Assembly: GCF_013074385.2 (NCBI RefSeq)
Contig: NZ_JABEYA020000005.1
Coordinates: forward strand, 1 to 64,000
Reading direction: 5' to 3'
Source: Vibrio ostreicida
GTDB taxonomy: Bacteria; Pseudomonadota; Gammaproteobacteria; Enterobacterales; Vibrionaceae
DNA: 64,000 bases
Of this stretch, positions 25,586 to 33,689 are shown piece by piece (position 1 is the stretch's first letter; each line of letters opens with the position of its first letter). A program made the position numbers and the translations under genes. The notes below the pieces were generated by a model. It saw only the letters and a list, made by a program, of their open reading frames with translations, had not been told where the DNA came from and did not search any database.

Positions 25586-26386
25586 TTATTTTGACGTTAT
25601 ATCGAACAATTCACGTCTTTCTTCATCACGAAGCGTCAACACTTGATAACCACCGTCTGTCACTAAAATCGTATGTTCAGATTGAGCGGACAATGCCTTG
25701 TCTCTCGTGACCACGGTCCAGCCATCTTTTTTTGTTTTGACCTTTGCAGAGCCTTGATTGAGCATTGGTTCGATAGTGAAAGTCATGCCTTGCTTTAGGG
25801 TTAGGCCAGAATCTTTCAAGCCATAATGCAATACTTGAGGTGCTTCATGCATCTCTCTGCCGATACCGTGGCCACAATACTCCCTTACAATACTGTATCC
25901 GTGTGATTCGGCGTACTGCTGAATGGCGTAGCCAATATCACCGAGCCGTGCACCCGGTTTGACTTGCTTAATGCCTTCCCACATGGCGTCATATGTCACC
26001 TTTACAAGCCGCTTAGCGATAGGAGAAGCATCAGGCATAACGTACATTTTGCTTGAGTCAGCAATAAAGCCGTTCTTTTCTAATGTGATATCTAGGTTGA
26101 TGATGTCTGACGTTTTCAAAAATTGAGTTTTTTTGGGCACCCCATGGCAAACCACCTCATTGATCGAGGAATTTAAGACAAACTCGTAACCATATTGCCC
26201 TTTGCTGGCAGGTCGAGCGCAGAGTTCGTTGACAATATATGCCTCAACAAAGTCGTTGATCTCCATGGTAGACAGGCCGGGTTTCACATACGAATCTAAG
26301 GCGGAAAATACGTTCGCTAATAGCCTTCCGGACGCTTTCATTCGTTCTATTTCTTGCCCATTTTTTATGGTTACTGGGTTAGCCAT
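25586..26386 (-). CDS. map: Type I methionine aminopeptidase
   Basis: The start at 26386 has AAGGAG six bases upstream and gives 266 residues, the usual size. It removes the initiator Met from nascent proteins. All five metal ligands are in place: Asp in NLDITLEKNG, Asp in FIADSSKMYV, His in GHGIGREMHEAP, Glu in FTIEPML, and Glu in AQSEHTILVTDGG. The start overlaps the stop of a ParD-like gene (ATGGCTAA), so translation is coupled. This is probably an accessory Map, because housekeeping map normally sits near rpsB. Confidence 0.9.
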   Translation of the reverse strand: MANPVTIKNGQEIERMKASGRLLANVFSALDSYVKPGLSTMEINDFVEAYIVNELCARPASKGQYGYEFVLNSSINEVVCHGVPKKTQFLKTSDIINLDITLEKNGFIADSSKMYVMPDASPIAKRLVKVTYDAMWEGIKQVKPGARLGDIGYAIQQYAESHGYSIVREYCGHGIGREMHEAPQVLHYGLKDSGLTLKQGMTFTIEPMLNQGSAKVKTKKDGWTVVTRDKALSAQSEHTILVTDGGYQVLTLRDEERRELFDITSK

Positions 26387-26603
26387 GCGTTGCTCCTTGG
26401 TCCTGTTTGACACTTTTGGCTGAGACTGACGCTGATGCAATTAGCTCTGAGACTAATTGGTTGAAGTTAAGAGTTGGGTGCAATTCTGCCATCATGCCGA
26501 CCTTTATCCAAAATTCGGCTTGTGAGTTGATAGAGCGATGCATGACGCCGCTCGCTTTACGAAGCTCTTCGTGGAGGCTCTCTGAAATTTTCACGATACC
26601 CAT
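26379..26603 (-). CDS. ParD-like antitoxin-family protein
   Basis: A 74-residue protein starting MGIVKISESLHEELRKASGVMHRSINSQAEFWIKVG. This ribbon-helix-helix pattern matches the ParD-like family (PF11903 type) rather than classic ParD. It overlaps the following map gene by eight bases. Its partner is thus an aminopeptidase instead of a ParE-type toxin. The protein may repress this two-gene operon. The polar tail (SASVSAKSVKQDQGATHG) is probably disordered. Confidence 0.8.
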   Translation of the reverse strand: MGIVKISESLHEELRKASGVMHRSINSQAEFWIKVGMMAELHPTLNFNQLVSELIASASVSAKSVKQDQGATHG

Positions 26604-26661
26604 GACTTAACCCCTATACAAATCGTATATGAAATGGGTATCATTTCAAGCGGTAAACTCC

Positions 26662-26712
26662 AAGGACAGGCGCGGTGATCTAGGATGCGTATAGGGTGGC
26701 TGTCCTTGTTTT
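26662..26712. repeat. REP-like inverted pair, type with GTGAT spacer
   Basis: AAGGACAGGCGCGGTGAT, a 20-base spacer, then GTGGCTGTCCTTGTTTTC. Both arms and spacer are closely matched by the copy at 34289-34341. It lies upstream of the ParD-like gene and downstream of azlD. Confidence 0.85.
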
Positions 26713-26830
26713 CTTTGCTTTTTTTCTTTTTTCGTGCCTATTTTCGAGGGGCAATGACATATCGAACATAACAAGTCATCATAGTTATACCGCCTAAATT
26801 ATGGGAGAAACATAAAGCCAGAGTTGAAGT

Positions 26831-27160
26831 TCAAGAGAACAGGTAATCCACCGCGACAAGGTTATAAAACAAAAACACACCCATACTTACGCCGATCGCA
26901 AGTAGCACATTGCCAGTTTTCCAAATCAACAGACCTGTGATCACTGCGCCTATCAAGTAAGGGTTCTCAAGGTTTGGCCAAAATGTTTGTTCAGGAGCAA
27001 AGACAATTGGCCCCCAAATCGCCGTCAGCACAGCTGGGCTTGAGTAGCGCAATAGGCGTCTAGCGGTTTGATTGAGTCGGAGTGGTACTGCAGGCTCTAG
27101 GAACAGATAGCGGCTAACAAAAACAATGGCTGTCATGAGTAATATCGTTGACCAAATCAT
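26831..27160 (-). CDS. azlD: AzlD-family membrane protein
   Basis: A 109-residue protein with three or four hydrophobic segments (STILLMTAIVFVSRYLFL, AVLTAIWGPIVFAP, LIGAVITGLLIW, LLAIGVSMGVFLFYNL). It matches the AzlD small subunit of branched-chain amino-acid exporters (AzlCD/YgaZH type). Its start lies two bases after the azlC stop (TAGAGATG), so the two are translationally coupled. It probably forms an exporter with AzlC in the inner membrane. Confidence 0.9.
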   Translation of the reverse strand: MIWSTILLMTAIVFVSRYLFLEPAVPLRLNQTARRLLRYSSPAVLTAIWGPIVFAPEQTFWPNLENPYLIGAVITGLLIWKTGNVLLAIGVSMGVFLFYNLVAVDYLFS

Positions 27161-27162
27161 CT

Positions 27163-27891
27163 CTATTTTCCTTCCATGATTGGCTTTCTACCGTTATTAC
27201 CTTCTTGAAACGATTCGCTGAACACACCCGCTAACATCCCAGCAATAGCGGCGATCATAAAGCCACCCTCAATATTGTTCACCGACATTGCAACCGAAGT
27301 GACCAGTGACACGACAACACACACCATGGCTGGTAAGGTCCGGATTAATGGGAAAACCAAAGCAATAAAGGTTGCGGCGACCGCGAAATCTAGCCCAATC
27401 TCGTTAAGTGAAGGAATTTGGCTTCCCGCGATGATGCCAACAAAACTCGCGATATTCCAAACAAGGTAAAAGCCACCACCCACACCCGCAGCGTACCAAC
27501 GATTAAACGCTTGTTGAGATTGCCCACTGCATACTGCAAACAGTTCGTCCGTAAGCCAAAACCCAAGCAATAGACGCCAACGAGCTGGAAGGTGCCTGAT
27601 TTTGTCACGCATCGATACGCTATATAAAAAGTGCCTAGAGGTGATGAACAAGGTAGTCAGTAGCATGGTCCCAAGGCCAATTCCCGCTTTGAACATGCCT
27701 GCAGCGACAAGTTGCGCTGAACCTGCAAACAAAATAGCGGACATCGCTTGCGCCTGAAGTTGATTCAATCCGGCTTCCATCGCATATGAGCCCGCTAAAA
27801 TACCCCAAGGTATAACCGCAATACTCAAGGGCATTCCCGCTAAAACGCCCCGCCATAACTGAGTGCGCCGTTCCATCTTTACATTACTCAT
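27163..27891 (-). CDS. azlC: AzlC-family branched-chain amino-acid exporter subunit
   Basis: The ATG at 27891 is preferred over the upstream GTG at 27912; the product is 242 residues. The N-terminal AzlC signature is clear: LAGMPLSIAVIPWGILAGSYAMEAGL followed by QAMSAILFAGSAQLVAAGMF. The middle holds TSRHFLYSVSMRDKIRHLP and FWLTDELFAVC, both hallmarks of the family. About seven membrane helices are present. It works with AzlD as an exporter, probably of branched-chain amino acids or analogues. An AraC regulator lies just upstream on the same strand. Confidence 0.9.
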   Translation of the reverse strand: MSNVKMERRTQLWRGVLAGMPLSIAVIPWGILAGSYAMEAGLNQLQAQAMSAILFAGSAQLVAAGMFKAGIGLGTMLLTTLFITSRHFLYSVSMRDKIRHLPARWRLLLGFWLTDELFAVCSGQSQQAFNRWYAAGVGGGFYLVWNIASFVGIIAGSQIPSLNEIGLDFAVAATFIALVFPLIRTLPAMVCVVVSLVTSVAMSVNNIEGGFMIAAIAGMLAGVFSESFQEGNNGRKPIMEGK

Positions 27892-27995
27892 ATTATTCTG
27901 TTCTCTCTTCACATTGGTTCTTCAATGTAAAAATATCCGAGCCAGTTCTATTGTACGAACTTGCTCGATTTCATGGCCTCATTCACCCCACTAAC

Positions 27996-28829
27996 TTAGC
28001 GCATTTTGATGTATTGCCCCGGCGTGTATCCATTGGCCTTTTTGAAGTGTCGATGAAAATGGCTTTGATCGTGAAAGCCACACTCTTGAGCAGTATCTGA
28101 AATGGTATGGCCTTGTTTTAATAACTGACGAGAAAGCCTTAGCCGAGATTGGATCTGATACGCATGGGGCGGAAGGCCAAACTCTTTTTGAAACGAACGC
28201 ACTAAATGAAACGGGCTTAAAGCCGCCAGTTTAGACAGCTCCTCTAAGGACACATCAGCTTGTGGAAAGTCATCTAAGAACTCTTTCACCAGAACAAGCT
28301 GACGTTGAGTTTTCCCATCTAACTGGTGTTTAAGACGCGATTTACCATATCGGCTAATCAGCTTAACCAACATCCCATACATCAAGGTTTCTCGCAATAG
28401 GCGATTATCGGACTCTTCAATCGTATTAAATACCAACCTCAGCTGGCTAGCGAGTTCAGGGTCTTCAACAACGGCTTTTGGGAAATAGGGTGCACCGTAG
28501 TTCGGTAGGTTAAGCTCTTGAGTGATCTTGGCGAGTTGCTCTGGAAGTGGGTACATCGCACGATACGCCCATCCCCCCTCAGTGGCAGAATGACCGCTAT
28601 GAACGTCGTCGGCATTCACCAGAATAATGGCATCTTGGGGGGCGATATGATGGCCGCCCGTACGATAGAAACGCTGAGCGCCTTGCTCAATAACACCCAA
28701 GGTATAACCCTCATGGCTGTGACGTGAAAAGTTTTGATTTTCATATTCGGCATTCAGGATTTCAAGGCCACCGAGCTCTTCGGTAATCTTATACTCGGCC
28801 TTTTCTTTAGAGTGTTTCTTGTTCTCCAT
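27996..28829 (-). CDS. AraC-family regulator, likely of azlCD
   Basis: The start at 28829 has GAGA six bases upstream; an ATG at 28835 is an alternative. The product has about 277 residues. It has an N-terminal AraC ligand-binding cupin (RHSHEGYTLGVIEQGAQRF, HHIAPQDAIILVNADDVHSG). The C-terminal DNA-binding domain is VSLEELSKLAALSPFHLVRSFQKEFG and ISDTAQECGFHDQSHFHRHFKKANGYTPGQY. AraC regulators adjacent to AzlCD exporters are common and often control them. The gap to azlC is 104 bases. Confidence 0.9.
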   Translation of the reverse strand: MENKKHSKEKAEYKITEELGGLEILNAEYENQNFSRHSHEGYTLGVIEQGAQRFYRTGGHHIAPQDAIILVNADDVHSGHSATEGGWAYRAMYPLPEQLAKITQELNLPNYGAPYFPKAVVEDPELASQLRLVFNTIEESDNRLLRETLMYGMLVKLISRYGKSRLKHQLDGKTQRQLVLVKEFLDDFPQADVSLEELSKLAALSPFHLVRSFQKEFGLPPHAYQIQSRLRLSRQLLKQGHTISDTAQECGFHDQSHFHRHFKKANGYTPGQYIKMR

Positions 28830-29194
28830 GGTCATTCTCAAGCCTGTTAATTATCGAGCGACTTATCAGTCTACTCTATAGGCTCTTTCAGCTTTTGTAC
28901 AAAATTGCTCATTTGAGCATTATTTGGAAACGTTTTCTAACTGGGAGCAAAGCAGAATGCGCTGACATACTCACTTGAGATCATCCGCGTGTATCGTACC
29001 TGTCCTTGTTTTTCTTGTTCTACTTTTTTACTTGAGTTGCAAAAAAGTAACGGCTTACATCCTATCAGATTGTATCAATAAGGCCGCCCACGACTGGGCG
29101 GCTATCTTGGCTAAAAAGTAAGACTTGCCCTTATTGATTCGTCGCTTGTGAGCGAATTTTGTCTCTCATCTCGTTGCATTTATTTTGAGATAGT
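28830..29194. other. Gap with repeat copy and strong hairpin
   Basis: GTACCTGTCCTTGTTTTT (28997-29014) is a half-element of the dispersed repeat. GCCGCCCA/TGGGCGGC at 29083-29102 forms a strong hairpin 92 bases beyond the stop of the minus-strand subtilase gene. It lacks a T-run. No gene is seen. Confidence 0.5.
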
Positions 29195-30529
29195 TCATTG
29201 ACGGCCCAAGAGATATTCTAATGCTTTATCAGCATCAACCAATCCTAATCCCGTATTGAATGAACCTAAGTCAGAAGGACGTGTATTTATTTTGAGTGCT
29301 TGGGCTACCTTGTTGGGTCCATGTGTTGCTTGTTGAGGATGGTTTTCTAGATAAGCTTGCCATAATAATGCACTTATAGCGGCTAATTGTGGGGCAGCAA
29401 AAGAACTTCCTGACTCAAAATTACCAGTGGACCAAGTGTATACCGCGTCAGCGGGTATGCTTAGACTTCTTGATATTGCCAAAGTGTTATGGCCAGGAAT
29501 AGTCGCACTTAATGCGATTTGATGAGCAAAAGTGTCTAGATTGATGGCCAGCAATAGGTTATCCGTATTGGTGTTAATCGTTGGCAAAAATTCTTTAATT
29601 AATGCTAAATCATAAGAAAATAAATTTCCGGTAGCCTCTAAGTCAAGACTTTGCCTTAATGGTGTCACATTCTCATCTAAATCAGTCCCTGTATTACCAA
29701 GAGATTTGGTGACGATTGTCCGGCTGAGTATATTGCTTAATTGTTGTGAAAATTGTGGGTCTAACTGGTTATCAACAGCAGAAAATGCGCGGCTCATATT
29801 GATGACGTGAATGTCCGTTCTACTTTCAAGGTAAGTCATGGCTTGGTGGTAGGTATTGGATTCCGCGCTTATGGGGATAATTGTGGCCTGAGGCGCAATG
29901 GCGAGAATAATATCAATAACCGAATTGCCATGATTAAGTTGTACAGGATCGCCGAAATTCTGTATTGCTTCTATATTTGCACTGGGATAGTGTTCAATCT
30001 GTTTCTCAAGTAACAAAGGATCAAATAAATCAAATACCGCTATGTTTACATTTGAACCTTTATATTTATTTTTAAGTTCATGATTGTTCAAGTCAAAACT
30101 CGGATGTACGCTGAGTACGATCTGATTGATATTGTATCTAATACTGTTTATAGTAAATTTGGCTTGATCGAATTCAAGTTGAACGCTTTTCTGGTACTGT
30201 TCTGATTGAAATGATAATAACAATGTTGCTAAATCTAAAAAGTCGGTTATCTTTTGCCCCCATCGATGCATGTTAAGGTCATTAATAACATAATTGGCAT
30301 TTATACTGCTGTAGTCAATATTATTATAGTCTTGCAATAATGCCGATACTTCCTCTTCCCATGTCCAAGACGTAATGCGCTTCAATGTGTTTAATGCTGC
30401 TTGACTTTCAGGTTTGTTATTTGACGGTGGATGTTCATTTGCCGATAAGGGGAATGTGTAAAATAATAAGATTGCTATTAATAGCTTAATCATGATATTT
30501 GTTTTATTGTTATTTGATTTATAGGTCAT
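29195..30529 (-). CDS. Divergent subtilisin-like (S8) exported protease
   Basis: A 444-residue, AT-rich gene with AAGGA eight bases before the start. A signal peptide follows a short polar tip (IKLLIAILLFYTFPLSA, to about residue 30). The prodomain-like region runs to about 145. The catalytic set is recognisable but unusual: Asp in NIAVFDLFD (about 163), His in LNHGNSVIDIILAIAPQA (about 199, normally HGTHV), and Ser in GSSFAAPQLAAISALL (about 374, normally GTSMAAP). An oxyanion Asn may be in KSLGNTG. All triad residues remain, so activity is possible. It lies directly beside IS and cassette debris, and its base composition differs from the flanking azl genes, suggesting transfer. Confidence 0.8.
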   Translation of the reverse strand: MTYKSNNNKTNIMIKLLIAILLFYTFPLSANEHPPSNNKPESQAALNTLKRITSWTWEEEVSALLQDYNNIDYSSINANYVINDLNMHRWGQKITDFLDLATLLLSFQSEQYQKSVQLEFDQAKFTINSIRYNINQIVLSVHPSFDLNNHELKNKYKGSNVNIAVFDLFDPLLLEKQIEHYPSANIEAIQNFGDPVQLNHGNSVIDIILAIAPQATIIPISAESNTYHQAMTYLESRTDIHVINMSRAFSAVDNQLDPQFSQQLSNILSRTIVTKSLGNTGTDLDENVTPLRQSLDLEATGNLFSYDLALIKEFLPTINTNTDNLLLAINLDTFAHQIALSATIPGHNTLAISRSLSIPADAVYTWSTGNFESGSSFAAPQLAAISALLWQAYLENHPQQATHGPNKVAQALKINTRPSDLGSFNTGLGLVDADKALEYLLGRQ

Positions 30530-30597
30530 GCACTTTATCCTTGTGAGTTTACTATGTCAGTTATGTTATATGATTACATTTAACTGTCAAAATAAAA

Positions 30598-31138
30598 TAA
30601 GAAAATAAAAACCAAAAGAAAACCCCGCCAAAAGGCAGAAAAGCCCATTGGCACAGCCGAACGTGCCAGAAACACTCGGCAGGCAAAGTGTTCCATAAAG
30701 GAGCAAAAGAATCTTGGCTTCTGGTCACTAACATCCCCATCCATGTACTTAACGGCATTAAAATAACCCGTTTGTACGCCAAAAGAATGCAAATTGAAGA
30801 GTCATTCCGAGATCTAAAAAGTCCAGCCTACGGGTTGGCGCTCCGCCATAACCGAACACGTTGCACCAAACGTATTGATATCTTGTTGCTTATGGCATTG
30901 ATGGCCGAAATCATCATGTGGTGGAATGGCTTAATCGCCATGCAAGCTAAATGGCATTATGACTTCCAAGCCAACACCATCAAGTATCGTCGGGTGCTCT
31001 CCATTCCTAGGCTTGGTAAGGCAGTACGTTGCCATCGGAGATACCGAATACAAAAGTCCCAATATCATTGGGCAATGGCGGAATATCAGCGCCTAACGCA
31101 TACCTGTGGGTTGGGGGATTTATGAGGGGATCCGCCAG
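30598..31138 (+). mobile_element. Truncated IS10-group (IS4 family) element
   Basis: The 3' part of a transposase matching IS10: KGRKAHWHSRTCQ, then AKESWLLVTNIP and the catalytic-Glu block YAKRMQIEESFRDLKSPAYGLALRHNRT. FQANTIKYRRVLSIPRLG and LTHTCGLGDL follow before the stop near 31125. The N-terminal two thirds, including the first catalytic Asp residues, are missing. The right end is intact: read inward it is CTGGCGGATCCCCTCATAA, close to the IS10 inside end. That end abuts an attC site at 31138/31139. The left boundary is near 30595 and no left terminal repeat is seen. Confidence 0.85.
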
Positions 31139-31198
31139 CGCCGCGTTAAGCGGAACCTAACCAACTGTTTTAGTTCCGTTTAAACGCCTTGTTAGCAC
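31139..31198 (-). other. attC site 1, right half cut at the recombination point
   Basis: On the minus strand the site begins GTGCTAACAAGGCG (R'' box) and runs through inner complementary arms (CAGTTGGTTAGG) to CCGCTTAACGCGGCG. The other sites continue GTT at this place, but here the sequence changes to the IS10 end. The gene stop TAA lies inside the R'' box. Confidence 0.8.
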
Positions 31199-31647
31199 TG
31201 ACGCTGCGCATTCTCTTTGTTTAAATCTTTGACACCTGGAGCATTCGCTAAAAGCTTATTACCCAAGACATCGGATAACCCGATGAATAGGGTTGCACTA
31301 CTATCCCAGCATACAATTTCAAACAGGGAGTTTTTAAGCTGTTTTTCTGGCTCACCTTGCCAGAACCCTTGGTTACCATCAGCAAACGGCTCGTCAGTGA
31401 TAAATGGCTCCGTATTTTTCGGAAAGGCAGAAATTACCGACCAGACAAATTGATAATCATATTCCTGAAGCTTCGAAGATAGAGCTTCGCCTCGCACCCA
31501 TGATGGATCATCTAGTTCTGGCCACGCCCCCTCAATATCGGAAATATGCCAATCGTAATCTTCAAGATCGATTTCAAGCCAACGAGCCACATCATTCATA
31601 CTCGTATAGAAGCGAACCTTTGACGTATTTTCCTGTATGTAGTTCAT
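31192..31647 (-). CDS. Cassette-borne protein, unknown
   Basis: A 151-residue acidic, Trp-rich cytosolic protein (VARWLEIDLEDYDWHISDIEGAWPELDDPSWVRG). No family is recognised; the composition resembles small cytosolic cassette or immunity-like proteins. It is the last of four leftward cassettes, and its stop codon TAA sits in the R'' box of attC 1. No dedicated promoter is seen, so expression may depend on upstream cassettes. Confidence 0.7.
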   Translation of the reverse strand: MNYIQENTSKVRFYTSMNDVARWLEIDLEDYDWHISDIEGAWPELDDPSWVRGEALSSKLQEYDYQFVWSVISAFPKNTEPFITDEPFADGNQGFWQGEPEKQLKNSLFEIVCWDSSATLFIGLSDVLGNKLLANAPGVKDLNKENAQRQC

Positions 31648-31659
31648 AGCTCGATCTGA

Positions 31660-31737
31660 GTGCTAACGCCCACGTAAACGGCGGAGCAACGCGGAGTCCG
31701 GCGACCGATAGGGAGCGTATTTAACGTTTTTGTTATG
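31660..31737 (-). other. attC site 2
   Basis: On the minus strand the site runs from ACATAACAAAAACG to GGGCGTTAGCAC. AACGT and ACGTGGGCGTT arms and an inner GC-rich hairpin (GGAGCAACGCGGAGTCCG on the plus strand) give the folded structure. The site is read through by the gene of its own cassette. Confidence 0.75.
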
Positions 31738-32070
31738 TGTTTTATTTAATAGCATATTGTTTATATTTACTACAAACTCTTTTGCTTGTTCTAAAGTTTC
31801 GGGGTATGGCACTGTATCTTTGTCTTTAGGGCCAATTCTTATTTTTTGAAACCTAAAACCATTATCAAACAAGAATTTAACCTTTTGCCATTGTTTCTTA
31901 TCTGTTTTCTTCGGGGTTTTAATGTGACGCCCCAAATTATAAGAAGTTCCTCCACAATTAGGGCATACCAACTCTACTGGAACACCATCTGTTAGAACAA
32001 ATTCGCGCTTGAAGGACTTAAAGCAATCAAAACATGCAAATGCCATATTGTATGGTGTGTAATCTTTCAT
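31663..32070 (-). CDS. Cassette-borne zinc-ribbon protein
   Basis: A 135-residue protein with CFDCFKSFKREF near the N-terminus and LVCPNCGG (about residue 35), a likely four-Cys zinc ribbon. A basic middle (RHIKTPKKTDKKQWQKVKF) follows. No family is named. The last 24 or so residues (NVKYAPYRSPDSALLRRLRGR) are encoded by attC 2 itself, so the cassette's recombination site supplies the C-terminus and the stop codon. GGAAG lies four bases before the ATG. Confidence 0.7.
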   Translation of the reverse strand: MKDYTPYNMAFACFDCFKSFKREFVLTDGVPVELVCPNCGGTSYNLGRHIKTPKKTDKKQWQKVKFLFDNGFRFQKIRIGPKDKDTVPYPETLEQAKEFVVNINNMLLNKTHNKNVKYAPYRSPDSALLRRLRGR

Positions 32071-32082
32071 TTAGCTTCCCGA

Positions 32083-32192
32083 CGCATAACGCCGCCATAA
32101 CACGTGCTGACGACCAACTTTCCAAACCAATTATACTCCAAACCAAAAACGCCGAATGTTATAAGCATCGTGTTGATGGTTTTGTTATGCGC
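32083..32192 (-). other. attC site 3
   Basis: On the minus strand GCGCATAACAAAACCATCAACACG at the start pairs with CGTGTTATGGCGGCGTTATGCG at the end. The inner part is AT-rich. With 110 bases and arms of this kind it is a typical VCR-like site. Confidence 0.85.
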
Positions 32193-32209
32193 GCTCTATC
32201 AGTTCCCCA

Positions 32210-32614
32210 CTATTTTACTGGACCTTTATCAAACAGCTTAAGGCCATCATTAATATCAAACCAAGGAGCTTTTGAAGCAACAAAGATATGAAAGTTAGGT
32301 TTATGCGTTGGTGTGCTATCCAGAATACCTAAACGAATATTATGTTTACCACCGGTGATTTTTCTAGAAAATAAGCTTGAACCGCAACACTTACAAAATG
32401 CTAATTCTGTTTCTTCACTTTTAGAGTAAATGGAAACAAACTCCTCACCTTTTGTAAAAACAAATTTTGACGATGAAATTCCACCAACTGATGAGTAATC
32501 CGAGCCAGTAAATTTACGACACTCAGAGCAATGACAATTTCCCATATAATCAAAATCATCTGGGACTTCAATTCCAATTTTTCCACATAGACATGAGCCA
32601 GTTAACATTTCCAT
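32210..32614 (-). CDS. GFA-family (CENP-V/GFA domain) protein
   Basis: The start at 32614 is set by AGGAGG five bases upstream; a longer frame to 32695 would read through an attC site. The 134-residue product has the GFA zinc pattern: GSCLCGKIGIEV, NCHCSECRKFTGSDYSSV and AFCKCCGSSLF, seven or more Cys. The family includes glutathione-dependent formaldehyde-activating-like proteins; most members have no proven reaction. It is the second-upstream cassette of the leftward array. Confidence 0.9.
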   Translation of the reverse strand: MEMLTGSCLCGKIGIEVPDDFDYMGNCHCSECRKFTGSDYSSVGGISSSKFVFTKGEEFVSIYSKSEETELAFCKCCGSSLFSRKITGGKHNIRLGILDSTPTHKPNFHIFVASKAPWFDINDGLKLFDKGPVK

Positions 32615-32626
32615 TTTTCCTCCTAA

Positions 32627-32730
32627 GCGCATAACGCCACCATAAGCGGTGAGTAACAGTTGGCTAAAATGTGTAGCGAAGCGGAACCGAGCCAACTGTC
32701 ACGAATCCGGCTTAATGGCCTTGTTAAGTG
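32627..32730 (-). other. attC site 4
   Basis: On the minus strand CACTTAACAAGGCCATTAAGCC starts the site and CCGCTTATGGTGGCGTTATGCG ends it. The inner arms GTGACAGTTGGCTCGGTTCC and its partner around AGCCAACTGTTAC make a long stem. It is the best-preserved VCR-like site here. Confidence 0.9.
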
Positions 32731-32975
32731 TTTGACTCAGAAACTTTTTGCTTTAAAAACTCTATAAACAAGCCATCCTCAACATTGAAAAAATCAAACC
32801 CAACAGACTCAAAACCATCCACCGATTTTTCAACAACCTTACCGAGATTGTTGTTCAAAAAGCTAAACTCCCTTTGCAGGTTATAAATTAGCTGATTGAA
32901 TCGTAGATCTTCATCTTCTTTCCATAAGGTGTGAATCAAACCAAGTAATTCATCTAATCTTTCGGGATCACGCAA
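32724..32975 (-). CDS. Small cassette-borne protein, MRDP family
   Basis: An 83-residue protein starting at a TTG codon (32975), chosen because AGGAG lies about six bases upstream and gives the N-terminus MRDPERLDELLGLIHTLW. This resembles small proteins of the DUF1040 type, which start MRDP and carry a helical WxxxPDLRxxQLI-like region (here WKEDEDLRFNQLIYNL). The function is unknown. Its stop codon lies in the R'' box of attC 4. Confidence 0.7.
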   Translation of the reverse strand: MRDPERLDELLGLIHTLWKEDEDLRFNQLIYNLQREFSFLNNNLGKVVEKSVDGFESVGFDFFNVEDGLFIEFLKQKVSESNT

Positions 32976-33425
32976 CTTCTCGCTCCTAAGACACTTAACA
33001 TTCTTAATAACAGGCAGTCTCGTTTTCTGTCTGCCTGACTTACCATCAACCTATCATAAGCCACTTAAAATTAAAGTAAATATATCAAACTATACATTCT
33101 GTCATCATATAAAAACGAGCGTGCGTGTTATCACTTTTTAACAGTGCGTATTATCTAAGATATGATCATCACAAATCCCCTAATGAACAATGACTTATTA
33201 AATCCTCTATCGACAAAGCGAGACTAAGCACTCAACAAAACAAGCCACTTCTTCGTACTCAAACCACACTCAAAGCTAATAAACTGTACGGATACACAGC
33301 GAGGGAGTGGAGAAGGCAAGCCAATTGCCTATTGACAGGCGGAAGGCTCATATGTATTAAGCGCCACTTGCGAACATCTCAAATTAATACCATAATTAGG
33401 TACTATTTGGTATTAGAGGTTTGCA
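32976..33425. other. Gap between the leftward cassettes and parDE
   Basis: GTTAAGTG (minus strand, 32992-32999) abuts the MRDP cassette and may be the right half of an upstream recombination site. A CAGGCAG/CTGCCTG hairpin lies at 33011-33037. A GGCAA/TTGCC hairpin lies near 33314-33328. No integrase gene or full attI is visible. The AT-rich middle may hold promoters for both directions. Confidence 0.45.
33386..33414. promoter_or_regulatory. Candidate ParD operator at the parDE promoter
   Basis: AATACCA (33386-33392) and TGGTATT (33408-33414) are inverted around a centre with a third GGTA element, ending 11 bases before parD. ParD antitoxins bind such palindromes to repress their own operon. 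Confidence 0.55.
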
Positions 33426-33689
33426 ATGGCTAAAAATACTAGCATCACTCTCGGCGAACACTTTGATGGTTTTATTAGCAGCCAAATCCAAAGTGGACGC
33501 TATAGCTCAGCAAGTGAAGTGATTCGTTCCGCTCTACGTTTACTTGAAACACAAGAAACGAAAATGAACACTTTACGACAACTGCTCGTTGAAGGTGAAG
33601 AAAGCGGCATGGCTGATTATGACCTTGATTCGTTTATCAGTGAACTCGATAGCGAAGAAAGAAATGAAACCATTCCAACTAACCAATAG
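33426..33689 (+). CDS. parD: Antitoxin ParD
   Basis: An 87-residue ribbon-helix-helix antitoxin: NTSITLGEHFDGFISSQIQSGRYSSASEVIRSALRLLE is the classic ParD N-terminal DNA-binding region, and the acidic tail (YDLDSFISELDSEERNE) binds the toxin. GAGG lies six bases upstream of the ATG. It overlaps parE by 26 bases, so the two are cotranslated. The sequence is close to ParD of the V. cholerae superintegron. It should neutralise ParE and repress the operon. Confidence 0.95.
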   Translation: MAKNTSITLGEHFDGFISSQIQSGRYSSASEVIRSALRLLETQETKMNTLRQLLVEGEESGMADYDLDSFISELDSEERNETIPTNQ

